Below are positions 1 to 8,592 of a stretch of 64,000 nucleotides of DNA, piece after piece; the stretch's first letter is position 1, and every line of letters starts with the position of its first letter. The notes beneath the pieces were generated by a model that saw only the letters and a program-made list of their open reading frames with translations, was not told the origin of the DNA and ran no database searches. The DNA lies in NCBI GenBank assembly GCA_958296195.1, contig OY282455.1:310001-374000 (forward strand), in the 5' to 3' direction. A program made the translations under genes and the position numbers. Source of the stretch: an uncultured Pseudomonadales bacterium (lineage in GTDB: Bacteria; Pseudomonadota; Gammaproteobacteria; Pseudomonadales; Azotimanducaceae).

Positions 1-1
1 G

Positions 2-145
2 CGGAGGGCCTACGGCTGCGATGTCGTTCCCGAGTATGTGGACCTCGCCCGCCAGCGGGTGCGGAAGTTCCATGCGGGCGTCCTCCGCACTCGCCCGATG
101 GGCAAGCCCGTCTATGACCCAACTAAGCCTAACGGCAGGCATTGA
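2..145 (+). CDS. DNA methyltransferase, C-terminal end (partial)
   Basis: Only the last 47 codons lie in the window. They read [17 protein letters not shown] near the start and end in a basic tail PTKPNGRH. A 'G-C-D-V-x-P-E-Y-V-D-L-A-x-x-R' stretch is what one expects at the end of class beta or gamma adenine/cytosine-N4 DNA methyltransferases, where a late motif packs the SAM-binding fold. The catalytic (D/N/S)PP(Y/W) and FxGxG motifs would lie upstream and cannot be checked. Its stop codon TGA overlaps the ATG of rpe by one base (TGATG), so the two are probably translated in series. It could be a restriction-modification or an orphan methylase; no nuclease gene is visible on this side. Confidence 0.6.
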   Translation, partial: RRAYGCDVVPEYVDLARQRVRKFHAGVLRTRPMGKPVYDPTKPNGRH

Positions 146-843
146 TGCGTCACTGGATTGCCCCATCCATTCTGTCCGCTGACTTCTCCCGGCTGGGGGA
201 GGAGGTCAACGCCGTGCTCAAAGCAGGGGCGGACATCATCCACTTTGACGTGATGGACAACCATTACGTTCCCAATTTGACCACAGGGCCGTTGGTGCTT
301 TCGTCCTTGCGGCAGGCCGGCTTTGACTGCTTTTTCGACGTTCATCTGATGGTGAAGCCGGTGGATCGATTGATCGGGGATTTCCTAGGGGCCGGGGCGG
401 ACCTCATCAGTGTTCACCCGGAAAGCACGGAGCATCTGCACCGCACCCTGAACCTCATCCGGGAGGGAGGCGCCCAAACGGGCTTGGCCTTCAACCCGGC
501 GACGCCGCTGCAGGTTCTCGACGAGGTGATCGACTTGCTGGACTTGGTGCTCATCATGTCCGTCAACCCCGGCTTCGGCGGCCAAGCGTTCATAGAGTCC
601 AGCTTGGCGAAAGTGGCCAAGGCCCGCCGTCGCATCGACGCATCGGGCCGGGAGGTGCGCCTGGAGATCGACGGCGGCATCAAGGCGGACAACATCGGCC
701 AAGCCGCCGCTGCCGGGGCGGACACTTTCGTGGCCGGCAGCGCCATCTTCGGCAGCGACGACTACGCGGCGGCCATCACCGCCATGCGCCGTGCGCTGAA
801 GCAAACCGAAAGTTCCGCACGGCCATCCCGGCCTGCGGGGTGA
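145..843 (+). CDS. rpe: Ribulose-phosphate 3-epimerase
   Basis: This 232-residue TIM-barrel enzyme interconverts D-ribulose 5-phosphate and D-xylulose 5-phosphate in the pentose phosphate and Calvin-Benson pathways. The N-terminus [17 protein letters not shown] and the metal-site region [12 protein letters not shown] are family hallmarks; further on come DVHLMV, the second metal Asp region LEIDGGIK and the phosphate-binding segment FVAGSAIFG. Length is normal. I chose the ATG at 145; a TTG one codon earlier is in frame but less likely. The gene is followed after 16 bases by gph, the usual partner in gammaproteobacteria, and then by trpE, so the locus has the standard rpe-gph-trpE order. Confidence 0.96.
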   Translation: MRHWIAPSILSADFSRLGEEVNAVLKAGADIIHFDVMDNHYVPNLTTGPLVLSSLRQAGFDCFFDVHLMVKPVDRLIGDFLGAGADLISVHPESTEHLHRTLNLIREGGAQTGLAFNPATPLQVLDEVIDLLDLVLIMSVNPGFGGQAFIESSLAKVAKARRRIDASGREVRLEIDGGIKADNIGQAAAAGADTFVAGSAIFGSDDYAAAITAMRRALKQTESSARPSRPAG

Positions 844-859
844 CCAGAGTAAGGTTGGG

Positions 860-1561
860 GTGGGCTTCGACGGCTTCCTCTCGCGCTCTCCGGCTGAACG
901 CTTGGAACAACAGCGCATTCCGGCCTACGCCGGCTACCTGTTCGACCTGGACGGCACCCTGATCGACACGGCCCCAGACCTGACCCGCGCCCTCAACCAT
1001 GCGCTGGCGGCGTTCGGCCATGCGCCGGTGCAAGTGGCGCAGGCCCGTAACTGGGTGGGCCAAGGCGCCAAGGCCAGCCTGCTGCGGGCGCTGGCGCACT
1101 TTGATGCGCCCACGGACAACGTTGACGCCATGCTGGACAGCTTTCTCGACCACTACCGCCGCCACATCGCCGACTTCAGCGCTCCCTTTCCGGGGGTTGA
1201 GGAAGCCCTGCAAGCCCTTGCGGACCGAGGTGCCAAATTGGCGGTGGTGACCAACAAGCGGGAGGAGCTCACCAACCGGCTGCTCGCGGAGATTGACTTC
1301 GCCCACCACTTTCAGGCGGTGGTGGGCGGGGACAGCACGGCCCATCCCAAGCCGGCGGCGGACCCGGCCCTTGCCGCCTGCGCCGCCTTGCGGGTGCCGC
1401 CGACCGATGCGCTGTTCGTTGGCGACTCGCAAGCGGACGTGGGCTGCGCCCGGGCCGCCGGCTGCGCCGTGGTCTGCGTGACCTACGGCTATCGCCAAGG
1501 GTTGGCGGCGGCCGACTTGGGCGCGGACGCCGTCATTGAATCCTTCCGGGAACTGATCTAG
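860..1561 (+). CDS. gph: Phosphoglycolate phosphatase (HAD family)
   Basis: This 233-residue HAD-superfamily hydrolase removes phosphate from 2-phosphoglycolate, formed by DNA repair or by Rubisco oxygenation. HAD motif I is YLFDLDGTLIDTAPDL (residues about 27-42), motif II VVTNK, and motif III/IV FVGDSQADVGCA. The cap domain between motifs I and II is of the small helical type expected for Gph. The start is GTG at 860, preceded by AAGG; about 23 residues precede the HAD core, so a slightly later start is possible. The extreme C-terminus, DAVIESFRELI, is duplicated in displaced form at 2839-2874, beyond the ATPase cassette that follows this gene. Confidence 0.92.
   Translation: MGFDGFLSRSPAERLEQQRIPAYAGYLFDLDGTLIDTAPDLTRALNHALAAFGHAPVQVAQARNWVGQGAKASLLRALAHFDAPTDNVDAMLDSFLDHYRRHIADFSAPFPGVEEALQALADRGAKLAVVTNKREELTNRLLAEIDFAHHFQAVVGGDSTAHPKPAADPALAACAALRVPPTDALFVGDSQADVGCARAAGCAVVCVTYGYRQGLAAADLGADAVIESFRELI
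1526..1547 (+). repeat. Direct repeat, copy 1 (inside gph 3' end)
   Basis: This 22-base stretch covers codons of the gph C-terminus and recurs at 2839-2860 with 3 mismatches, including an exact 13-base core attgaatccttcc (1535-1547 and 2848-2860). The two copies bracket the DUF4143 ATPase pseudogene and its promoter, as left and right junctions of an inserted segment would. Confidence 0.65.
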
Positions 1562-1596
1562 GCACCGCTCTCGCGAACACCGGCAACAGGTGGCCC

Positions 1597-2748
1597 TTAG
1601 TGCGCTGCGCCGATGAACTCCAAATAGTTCCCCGGATGCACAACCTCAAACGAACCCTCGGGATAGGTGCGCCGCCAACCGCTGGGAATTCGGGCCTTGG
1701 CAGTGCGGGACCACTTCACCTCCGCGGCGGACAGCTGGCCGCCCCATTCCTCCACTAGATCGATCTCCTGCCGATCGTGGGTGCGCCAGAAATAGCTCTC
1801 CGCCAGATGTCCTGTGTACAAGTTGCGCTTCAGCCGCTCCACCAAAACGTAGTTCTCCCAGAGGGCGCCGACGTCGTCGCGCAAGGCAATGGCGTTGAAG
1901 TTGCTGATTAGGCCGTTGCGGATGCCGTTGTCGTAGAAATAGTAGCGGCGGCTCTTGCTGATTTCCTTGCGGAGATTGCGGCTGAAGCCTTGCCGGCCGT
2001 AGATGACGTAGGCTTTTTCCAGCAAGTCCTAGTAACGGGCCACCGTGTTCTTGCTCATGCCGAGCTGGGTCCCCACCTCCGCCATCGAAACCTCCCGGCC
2101 GATCTGGAAGGCAAGCAACTGCAGCAGGCGCAGCAGTTTGTCCGCATGGCGAACGCCCTCCAGTTGGAGAATGTCCTTGAACAAGTAGGAGGCGATCAGC
2201 TCCTTGACGTAAAGCTGGCGGTCTTCGTTGGACTGCATCAGCACGACTTCGGGATAGCTGCCATAGACGAGGCGCATTTCCAGTTGGGCGTTCGTCTCGT
2301 GCGCCGCCTCCACGCCCTGAAGCTCCAATTGCGCAAGAGGCAGAAGCAGTAGGGTGTGCTTGCGGCCGGTCAAGGGTTCGCCGGTCTTTTGCGCCAAGTC
2401 GAAGGAGGATGAGCCCGTGGCGATGATGCGCAGCCCCTCCACATGGTCGGCCAGCAGCTTCAGGTTCAAGCCCACTTGCCGCAGGTGTTGGGCTTCATCG
2501 ACAATGAGCGTCCGCCGCCCGCCGACGAACGCCCTCAGCTTGGCGATGGATTGGCTTTCCAGATACTCGCGCACCGCAACATCCTCCCCCGTAACGACTA
2601 GGGCATCTTGGGCGCATTGCTGGACGTAGCGCTGAATCAGGGTGGTTTTCCCCACCCTTCTGGGACCGTACACCACCAAGACCTTGCCGGGCGCGACCAA
2701 GCGCTCCAGCCGGGGCAGTTGCATTTGGGGAATGTAGATTTCCGTCAT
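1597..2748 (-). pseudogene. AAA ATPase with DUF4143, broken by one amber codon
   Basis: The frame from ATG 2748 starts MTEIYIPQMQLPRLERL and carries a Walker A PRRVGKTTL (residues about 29-37), a Walker B LIVDEAQHL and a sensor-like RIIATGSSSFDL, then a wHTH region ending MSKNTVARY. A TAG codon (complement of 2029-2031) follows, and the same frame continues DLLEKAYVIYGRQGFSRNL and on through the DUF4143 nuclease-like half to a TGC-rich end at 1597. Homologues read straight through at this point, so the only visible lesion is one nonsense codon. DUF4143 ATPases are common, often mobile, and of uncertain function. The gene runs against gph and trpE and lies between two copies of the gph 3' end. 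Two separate polypeptides, suppression or a sequencing error remain possible. Confidence 0.85.
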
Positions 2749-2752
2749 GATG

Positions 2753-2787
2753 CTGACCGAATTTATATAAATACGGTCAGTTGTCAA
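2753..2787 (-). promoter_or_regulatory. Promoter of the DUF4143 ATPase overlapped by a 28-bp palindrome
   Basis: Bases 2753-2780 form a near-perfect palindrome: outer arms ctgaccg (2753-2759) and cggtcag (2774-2780), an inner perfect palindrome atttatataaat (2761-2772), and one A/A mismatch between them. On the minus strand a consensus -35 TTGACA (complement of 2782-2787) sits directly outside it, and a -10-like TAAATT falls inside the palindrome at 16-base spacing. The ATG follows 5 bases after the palindrome. An operator for autoregulation is the simplest reading. Confidence 0.6.
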
Positions 2788-2838
2788 TTTCATATTTGTA
2801 TTTTTTGGTTCGCTTGCCGTGCTGAATGAAGAGGCATG

Positions 2839-2874
2839 AACGCCGCTATTGAATCCTTCCAGCCCCTTGTTTAA
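2839..2874 (+). pseudogene. Displaced 3' end of gph
   Basis: Reading frame NAAIESFQPLV-stop (codons 2839-2874) matches the gph C-terminus DAVIESFRELI-stop in phase and length. DNA identity is high over the first 22 bases and lost in the last four codons, apart from both ending in a stop. Only the last 11 codons are present; a stop lies just upstream in this frame. It is best read as the original gph end, pushed away by the ATPase cassette. Confidence 0.55.
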
Positions 2875-3112
2875 CCTACCGCCCCGTTCCGCAGACAAGG
2901 GCAAGGGTTTTTGCAATGCAAACGGGGTTCGTAGCCGCTGAGCTTGGTCGCGGGGCAAATGAACGCATGAGTCAAACTTTCGCAGCCGCGCCACACCCTC
3001 TCGTTGATCGTGGGCGACATTTCGCTGGGTTCCGTTGGCGAAGCTGAATTTCGCAGCGCCTTAGCGCCCGGCGCCGAATCCGGGCGACTCCCAACCAGCG
3101 AGAGACCTTTCC
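2875..3112. other. Intergenic region upstream of trpE
   Basis: I see no open frame that looks coding here. No Trp-rich leader peptide with an attenuator hairpin is visible, so transcription attenuation of the classical kind is not supported. A purine-rich gagaga lies about 8 bases upstream of the trpE ATG and probably serves as its ribosome binding site. No confident promoter hexamers were found. Confidence 0.4.
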
Positions 3113-4594
3113 ATGACCGCCGATCCTTTGGCCGCCGAAGGCTACAACCGAGTGCCGGTGACGCTGCAGATACTCGCCGACCTGGACACCCCGCTTTCCG
3201 CCTATCTGAAGCTTGCCCGCCAGCCTTGGTCCTACCTGCTTGAGTCCGCCCAAGGGGGCGAGACTTGGGGGCGCTACTCCATCATCGGTCTGCCCTGCCG
3301 CACGGTGCTCAAGGCTTTCGGCCACCGCATTGAAGTGACCACCGATGGGCGACTGGTGGAGGAGGCGGAGGTCGAGGACCCGCTGGCCTTCGTGGAGGCG
3401 TTCCAAGCCCGCTACCGGGTGGCGCCGGCGCCGGGGCTGCCGAGGTTTTACGGCGGCCTGGTCGGCTACTTCGGCTATGACTGCGTCCGCTATGTGGAGA
3501 AGAAACTGAAGGACGGCGCCCCGCCGGACCCCATAGGCACGCCGGACATCCTGTTGATGGTCTCCGAGGACATCGTCATCTTCGACAACTTGCAGGCCAG
3601 CATGCAGCTCATCAGCTTGGTGGACCCGAACGAGCCGGGCGCCCGCCAACGGGCGCTGGCGAGGCTGCAGGCCCTGGCCGGGAACTTGGGCGAGGCGGTG
3701 CCGCCGGTTGCCGACGACGGCACCGCTCAGCAGGTGGTTGAGAGCGACTTCGTCTCCGAATTCGGCGAAGCGCCCTTCAAGGCGGCGGTGGAGCGGATAC
3801 GCGAATACACCCGCTCCGGGGATGTCATGCAGGTGGTGTTGGCGCAGCGCATGTCCATCCCCTTCAGCGCGGACCCGATCAACCTCTACCGCGCTTTGCG
3901 CCACCTCAACCCGTCCCCCTACATGTACTTCATGGATCTTGAGGACTTTCAGATCGTCAGCTCCTCGCCGGAAATCATGGCGCGGCTGGACAACGGCCTC
4001 ATTATCAACCGCCCCTTGGCCGGCACTCGGCGGCGCGGCCACACGCCGGAGGAGGACTTGGCGATGGAGCAGGAGTTGCGCAACGACCCCAAGGAAATCG
4101 CCGAACACCTCATGCTCATCGACTTGGGCCGCAACGATGTGGGGCGGGTGGCGGAGACCGGCTCGGTGCAGGTGACGGAGCAGTTTACGGTGGAGCGCTA
4201 CTCCCACGTCATGCATCTGTCCAGCAACGTCACCGGGCGGTTGCAGGCCGGTCGCACGGCCGTGGACCTGCTGCGTTCGACTCTGCCGGTGGGCACCCTT
4301 TCCGGAGCGCCGAAGATCCGCGCCATGCAAATCATCGACGAGCTGGAGCCGGTCAAACGCGGCATCTACGGCGGCGCGGTGGGCTACCTAGGCTGGAACG
4401 GCAACATGGACACCGCCATCGCCATCCGCACCGCGGTCATTAAGGAAGGCAAGCTGTACATTGAGGCGGGCGGCGGCATTGTCGCGGATTCTTCGCCCAG
4501 ATTGGAGTGGAAGGAGAGCATGAACAAGGGCCGCGCCATCTTCCGCGCCGCCGCCATGGCTGAGGGCGGCCTTAAGGCGCTGGGCCAGGTTTAG
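3113..4594 (+). CDS. trpE: Anthranilate synthase component I
   Basis: This 493-residue enzyme converts chorismate and ammonia (from TrpG) to anthranilate, the first step of tryptophan synthesis. The N-terminal Trp-binding motif is visible as [15 protein letters not shown] (residues about 42-56), so feedback inhibition is expected. The chorismate-binding domain shows the conserved [30 protein letters not shown] and [15 protein letters not shown]. Length and all landmarks are normal. Eleven bases separate it from trpG, so the two subunits are co-transcribed. The preceding ATPase pseudogene interrupts what is elsewhere a continuous rpe-gph-trpE run. Confidence 0.97.
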   Translation: MTADPLAAEGYNRVPVTLQILADLDTPLSAYLKLARQPWSYLLESAQGGETWGRYSIIGLPCRTVLKAFGHRIEVTTDGRLVEEAEVEDPLAFVEAFQARYRVAPAPGLPRFYGGLVGYFGYDCVRYVEKKLKDGAPPDPIGTPDILLMVSEDIVIFDNLQASMQLISLVDPNEPGARQRALARLQALAGNLGEAVPPVADDGTAQQVVESDFVSEFGEAPFKAAVERIREYTRSGDVMQVVLAQRMSIPFSADPINLYRALRHLNPSPYMYFMDLEDFQIVSSSPEIMARLDNGLIINRPLAGTRRRGHTPEEDLAMEQELRNDPKEIAEHLMLIDLGRNDVGRVAETGSVQVTEQFTVERYSHVMHLSSNVTGRLQAGRTAVDLLRSTLPVGTLSGAPKIRAMQIIDELEPVKRGIYGGAVGYLGWNGNMDTAIAIRTAVIKEGKLYIEAGGGIVADSSPRLEWKESMNKGRAIFRAAAMAEGGLKALGQV

Positions 4595-4605
4595 GATTCG
4601 CCACC

Positions 4606-5343
4606 ATGCTGCTGATGATCGACAATTACGACTCCTTCACCTACAACTTGGTGCAGTACCTCGGCGAATTAGGGGCGGAAACGGTGGTGCATCGCAACGA
4701 CGCCATCAGCTTGCCGGACATTGAAGCGCTGCGCCCCGGCGGCATCATCCTCTCGCCAGGGCCTTGCACCCCGGATGAAGCCGGCATTTGCATGGACGTG
4801 GTGCGCGCCTTCGGCCCGCGCCTGCCCGTGCTCGGCATCTGCTTGGGGCATCAGTGCATCGGCCAAGCCTTCGGCGGCGAGGTGGTGCGGGCCGCCGAGG
4901 TGATGCACGGCAAAACCTCCAAAGTCCATCACCAAGGCGTTGGGCTGTTCGCCGACCTGCCCAGTCCTTTTCAGGCGACGCGCTATCATTCCTTGGTGGT
5001 GGAGCGGAGCAGCCTGCCGGGCTGCTTGGAAATGACCGCTTGGACCGAGCGAGAGGGGAAGGTGGACGAAGTGATGGGCTGTCGCCATCGCCAGCACCCC
5101 ATCGCCGGCGTACAGTTCCACCCGGAGTCCATCTTCACGGAGGCCGGGCACGACCTGCTGCGCAACTTCTTGAACATGGAGGGCCTCGGCTTGGCCGACC
5201 GTCAGCCGCTGCGCAAGAGGGGCGCACCGGCTGGGGATGTTCAGGGCGGCGGTTTCCGGCCGGCGCCGGGGGCTGCTTGCGAGGAAGCTGAACCGGGCAC
5301 CCAAGGCGCGATGCCGCTGCATGGAGGCAAGCATGGAAATTAA
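4606..5343 (+). CDS. trpG: Anthranilate synthase component II (glutamine amidotransferase)
   Basis: A class I glutamine amidotransferase that supplies ammonia to TrpE. It starts [20 protein letters not shown], has the oxyanion-hole motif [11 protein letters not shown], the nucleophile elbow GICLGHQ and the catalytic HPESI. The family core ends at about residue 195 ([12 protein letters not shown]). Here the frame runs on for about 50 more residues, rich in Gly, Pro and Ala, to residue 245, and its stop overlaps the start of trpD by 11 bases. The extension has no recognisable domain and may only be read-on caused by loss of the original stop; the overlap would couple its translation to trpD. 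Confidence 0.95.
   Translation: MLLMIDNYDSFTYNLVQYLGELGAETVVHRNDAISLPDIEALRPGGIILSPGPCTPDEAGICMDVVRAFGPRLPVLGICLGHQCIGQAFGGEVVRAAEVMHGKTSKVHHQGVGLFADLPSPFQATRYHSLVVERSSLPGCLEMTAWTEREGKVDEVMGCRHRQHPIAGVQFHPESIFTEAGHDLLRNFLNMEGLGLADRQPLRKRGAPAGDVQGGGFRPAPGAACEEAEPGTQGAMPLHGGKHGN
5323..5327 (+). promoter_or_regulatory. Ribosome binding site deciding the trpD start
   Basis: A full ggagg lies 5 bases upstream of the ATG at 5333, inside the trpG coding sequence. It favours 5333 over the longer in-frame start at 5237, which would add 32 residues unrelated to the TrpD family. Confidence 0.7.
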
Positions 5344-6358
5344 GGCGGCGTTGGCCCGGCTGGTTGACGGGCAGTCCCTAAGCCAGGAGGAGGCCAGCGA
5401 GGTGTTTCGCCAAGTGATGTCCGGCGAGACGACGCCGGCGCAAATCGGCGCCCTGCTGACGGCGCTGCGCATGAAGGGCGAGACGCCGGAGGAGATCGCC
5501 GGCGCCGCACAGACCATGCGCGAACTTTCCACCCCTGTGGAGGCGCCGGCGGAACGGCTGATCGACACCTGCGGCACTGGCGGCAGCGGCGCCAAGCTGT
5601 TCAACATCTCCACGGCGGCGGCCTTCGTCGCCGCCGCCGCTGGGGCGCGGGTGGCCAAGCACGGCAACCGCAGCGGCACCGGCGCCAGCGGCAGCGCCGA
5701 TGTGCTGGAGGCGGCCGGCGTCAACCTAGCCCTTTCTCCAGGCCAGATCGGCCAATGCATCCGCGAGGTCGGCGTCGGCTTCATGTTCGCCCCAAGCCAC
5801 CACGGTGCCATGCGCCATGCCGCCCCGGTGCGGCAAGAACTCGGCCTGCGCACGCTGATGAACCTGCTGGGGCCGCTCACCAACCCGGCTGGAGCCAAGC
5901 GGCAAGTGATCGGCGTGTTCAGCCCTGCCTGGTTGCGGCCCTTGGCGGAAGTGGCGCAACTGCTGGGCAGCGAGCATGTCTTGGTCGTGCATGGCGGCGG
6001 CTTGGACGAATGCGTCACCAACGGCCCCACCCAAGTCTGCGAACTCAAGGACGGGCAAATCGATCAGTATCAAATTGAACCTGCGCACTTCGGCCTCCGC
6101 CGGCGGAATGCCACCGGGCTGCGGGCGGACTCCCCGGCGGCCAGCCTAGCCTTGGTGCGCCAAGCCCTGACCCAACCGGATTCCGCCGCCGCCGACATCG
6201 CCGCCCTGAACGCCGGCGCCGCCATCTACGCCGCCGGAGTGGCCCTCGACTTCGCCGCGGGGGTGGAGATGGCCCAAGACGCCATCGCCGCCGGACTGGC
6301 CAAGGAGCGCATGGACGAACTGGTCAGGGTGACGCGCATGATGGGCGAGACGGCCTGA
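5333..6358 (+). CDS. trpD: Anthranilate phosphoribosyltransferase
   Basis: This 341-residue enzyme transfers ribose 5-phosphate from PRPP to anthranilate. From ATG 5333 it begins [20 protein letters not shown], the usual N-terminal helix pair. The PRPP loop reads [17 protein letters not shown], with Ser where many homologues have Asp (GTGGD), a known natural variant. The anthranilate and second phosphate site [21 protein letters not shown] follows, then [25 protein letters not shown] with the conserved His and Arg. Its start overlaps trpG by 11 bases. trpC follows after 22 bases, so trpEGDC is one unit; trpF, trpB and trpA are not in the window. Confidence 0.96.
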   Translation: MEIKAALARLVDGQSLSQEEASEVFRQVMSGETTPAQIGALLTALRMKGETPEEIAGAAQTMRELSTPVEAPAERLIDTCGTGGSGAKLFNISTAAAFVAAAAGARVAKHGNRSGTGASGSADVLEAAGVNLALSPGQIGQCIREVGVGFMFAPSHHGAMRHAAPVRQELGLRTLMNLLGPLTNPAGAKRQVIGVFSPAWLRPLAEVAQLLGSEHVLVVHGGGLDECVTNGPTQVCELKDGQIDQYQIEPAHFGLRRRNATGLRADSPAASLALVRQALTQPDSAAADIAALNAGAAIYAAGVALDFAAGVEMAQDAIAAGLAKERMDELVRVTRMMGETA

Positions 6359-6380
6359 CCCGGAGCAGCAGGAATGGGGC

Positions 6381-7196
6381 ATGAGCCAACTTGAGGCCAT
6401 TCTGGAGCACAAGCGGCGGGAGGTCGCGCAGCGCAAGGCGCGATGCCCCTTAACCGATTTGGAGGCGGAAGCGGCACGCCAAGCGCCGCCCCGGGGCTTT
6501 GTGGTGGCCTTGCATGGCAGGATCACCGCCGGGCTGCCGGCGGTCATCGCCGAATTAAAGAAAGCGTCTCCCAGCAAGGGCCTGATTCGTGCGGACTTCG
6601 AGCCCCAAGCCATCGCCCGCAGCTACCAAGGCGCCGGGGCCGCCTGCCTGTCCGTGCTGACGGACGAAAAACACTTCCAAGGTGCGGACGAGCATCTGCG
6701 CCAAGCCCGCGCCGCCGTCTCCCTGCCTGTGTTGCGCAAGGAGTTCATCATTGACGCCTATCAGCTCACGGAGTCCCGCGCCTTAGGCGCGGACTGCATC
6801 CTGCTCATCGCCAGCGCCCTAGCCGCCGCCGAGCTGGCGTCCCTGCACCGGCAGGCCGTGGACCTCGGCTTGGACGTGTTGATCGAAGTGCATGACGCCA
6901 CTGAACTGCGCACCGCCCTTTCCCTTGCACCGAAACTCATCGGCATCAACAACCGCAACCTAAAAACCTTTGCGACCCGCATCGAAACCACTCTGGACCT
7001 GCTCGACCAGATCCCGAACGAAGTCCTAGTCGTCACCGAGAGCGGTTTCCACCACCGCCAGCAGGTGCAGCGAATGCGCACCCAGGGCGTACAAGCCTTT
7101 CTGGTGGGCGAAGCCCTCATGCGGGCGGACGACCCGGGCACCGCCTTGACGGAGTTGTTCGGCCACCTAGCCGATGGCGCCGCCGCCGGACGCTAA
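6381..7196 (+). CDS. trpC: Indole-3-glycerol phosphate synthase
   Basis: A single-domain 271-residue TIM barrel that closes the indole ring from CdRP. The start [15 protein letters not shown] is typical. Catalytic residues are visible: Lys in [11 protein letters not shown], the pair in [12 protein letters not shown], Glu in IEVHD, Asn in [10 protein letters not shown] and Glu/Ser in VTESG. It is not fused to TrpF, unlike enteric TrpC. It closes the trpEGDC run. The next gene begins 136 bases downstream, a stretch in which I see no terminator or gene. Confidence 0.97.
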   Translation: MSQLEAILEHKRREVAQRKARCPLTDLEAEAARQAPPRGFVVALHGRITAGLPAVIAELKKASPSKGLIRADFEPQAIARSYQGAGAACLSVLTDEKHFQGADEHLRQARAAVSLPVLRKEFIIDAYQLTESRALGADCILLIASALAAAELASLHRQAVDLGLDVLIEVHDATELRTALSLAPKLIGINNRNLKTFATRIETTLDLLDQIPNEVLVVTESGFHHRQQVQRMRTQGVQAFLVGEALMRADDPGTALTELFGHLADGAAAGR

Positions 7197-7332
7197 ACAG
7201 ACGCACGAGCTGCCATAGCCGGCCCTTGCCGCGAACCGAAGGCCGAACCATGTGCGCCATCCCGACTGGAGAGCAACAGCGCCGCTCTCGTCCGGCGTGG
7301 TAACCTTGGCCCGCGTTTGTTGAAGCCATCTC

Positions 7333-8346
7333 ATGAAACGAAGAATCATCGCGGCCTTGGTGTTGGTCGCCCTCGCCGCGGGGGGCGGCTACGCTTGGCT
7401 CTCGCCGCAGTTTGCGCCGGCCGCGGATGCGGGGCTGACCCTGTACGGCAACGTGGACATTCGGGAGGTGGAGCTGGGCTTTCGGGTGGCCGGCCGCCTG
7501 CAGGCCATGCACTTTGAGGAAGGCGATGCGGTGGCCGCCGGGCTGCTGCTGGCGGAACTGGATGCACAGCCGCTGCAGGAGGCGTTGGCGGTGGCGGAGG
7601 CCGGGGTGCTGCAGGCGCAAGCGCAACTGGACCGGCTGAACAGCGGCTCCCGCCCCCAGGAAGTGCAGCAGGCCCGAGCCCGCGTGGCGGAGGTGGAAGC
7701 CGCCTTGGAGAACGCCGAACTGGAGTTTGCCCGGCAGCAAGGGTTGTTCGACGACGGCCTGAACAGCCGCCACGCCTTGGACGCCGCCCTTGCCCGGCGC
7801 GATCAAAGCGCCGCCCGTCTCCGAGCCAGCCAAGAGGCATTGGGGCTGGCGGTGGAGGGTTTCCGGCAGGAGGACATCGCCGCCGCAAGGGCGGCCTTGG
7901 CGGCGGCCTTGGCGCGCCGCGACCAGGCCAAGACCCAGGTGCAGGATGCGCAATTGCTGGCGCCAAGCCCCGGCGTCATCCTCACCCGCGTTCTGGAGCC
8001 CGGCGCCATATTGAAAGTGGGTTCGCCGGTTTACACCCTGTCCTTGACGGAAACCCTCTACGTTCGCGCCTATGTCAGCGAGGCCAGCTTGGGCCGGGTG
8101 GTTCCGGGCACGGCCGTGCGCATTCACACGGACTCCACGGAGCGGGCCTTCTCTGGGCAGGTGGGCTTTGTTTCGCCGCGGGCGGAGTTCACGCCCAAAA
8201 CCGTGGAGACGCCGGAATTGCGCACGGACCTGGTGTATCGGCTGCGCATCGTGGTCGCGGACCCGGACCCCAGCCTGCGCCAAGGCATGCCGGTGACAGT
8301 GGAGGTTCCAACACCAGCAGGCACCTTGAACACAGGGAAGGGATGA
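7333..8346 (+). CDS. HlyD-family periplasmic adaptor (YbhG-like)
   Basis: This 337-residue membrane fusion protein has an N-terminal membrane anchor or signal (residues 5-20, IIAALVLVALAAGGGYAWL). A first lipoyl half follows (GNVDIREVELGFRVAGRLQAM), then a long alpha-helical hairpin rich in Ala, Gln and Arg (about 75-195), the second lipoyl half (LLAPSPGVILTRVLEPGAI) and a beta-barrel (YVRAYVSEASLGRVVPG). The closest pattern is YbhG of E. coli. With the three genes downstream it forms a YbhGFSR-type ABC exporter: adaptor, double ATPase and two ABC-2 permeases. The substrate cannot be told from sequence; E. coli relatives affect drug and cation export. No SD-like sequence is obvious upstream of the ATG. 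Confidence 0.87.
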   Translation: MKRRIIAALVLVALAAGGGYAWLSPQFAPAADAGLTLYGNVDIREVELGFRVAGRLQAMHFEEGDAVAAGLLLAELDAQPLQEALAVAEAGVLQAQAQLDRLNSGSRPQEVQQARARVAEVEAALENAELEFARQQGLFDDGLNSRHALDAALARRDQSAARLRASQEALGLAVEGFRQEDIAAARAALAAALARRDQAKTQVQDAQLLAPSPGVILTRVLEPGAILKVGSPVYTLSLTETLYVRAYVSEASLGRVVPGTAVRIHTDSTERAFSGQVGFVSPRAEFTPKTVETPELRTDLVYRLRIVVADPDPSLRQGMPVTVEVPTPAGTLNTGKG

Positions 8347-8592
8347 CGGATGTGTACGCTAGTTTGGGTTGGCTAAGCTATGCAAGCAAGCTGCCGAACC
8401 GCCGGCTTCAACTCTGCCGCGCCCCGATGTCGATAGGCAAGCAACGCCCCGCTGGAAATCCACAACACTCGGAAACGGGGGCCGATGAACTCCGTTTGCG
8501 CAGGCTGCATCGCCTTAGCGGTCCGCGGTGCCGAAGGTTTAAGTCCGCCAGCCGGTTTTCCGTCGGGGTGAGGGTTCGCAGCATTGGCTGAT

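Noticed and set aside
2995-3112. Possible trp leader peptide and attenuator
   Set aside because: No short frame with tandem Trp codons and no terminator hairpin with a T run was found before trpE.
2972-4330. Long minus-strand frame of 452 codons opposite trpE
   Set aside because: It is a shadow of trpE caused by high GC; composition is His/Arg/Gln-rich and no domain is visible, while trpE has all its motifs.
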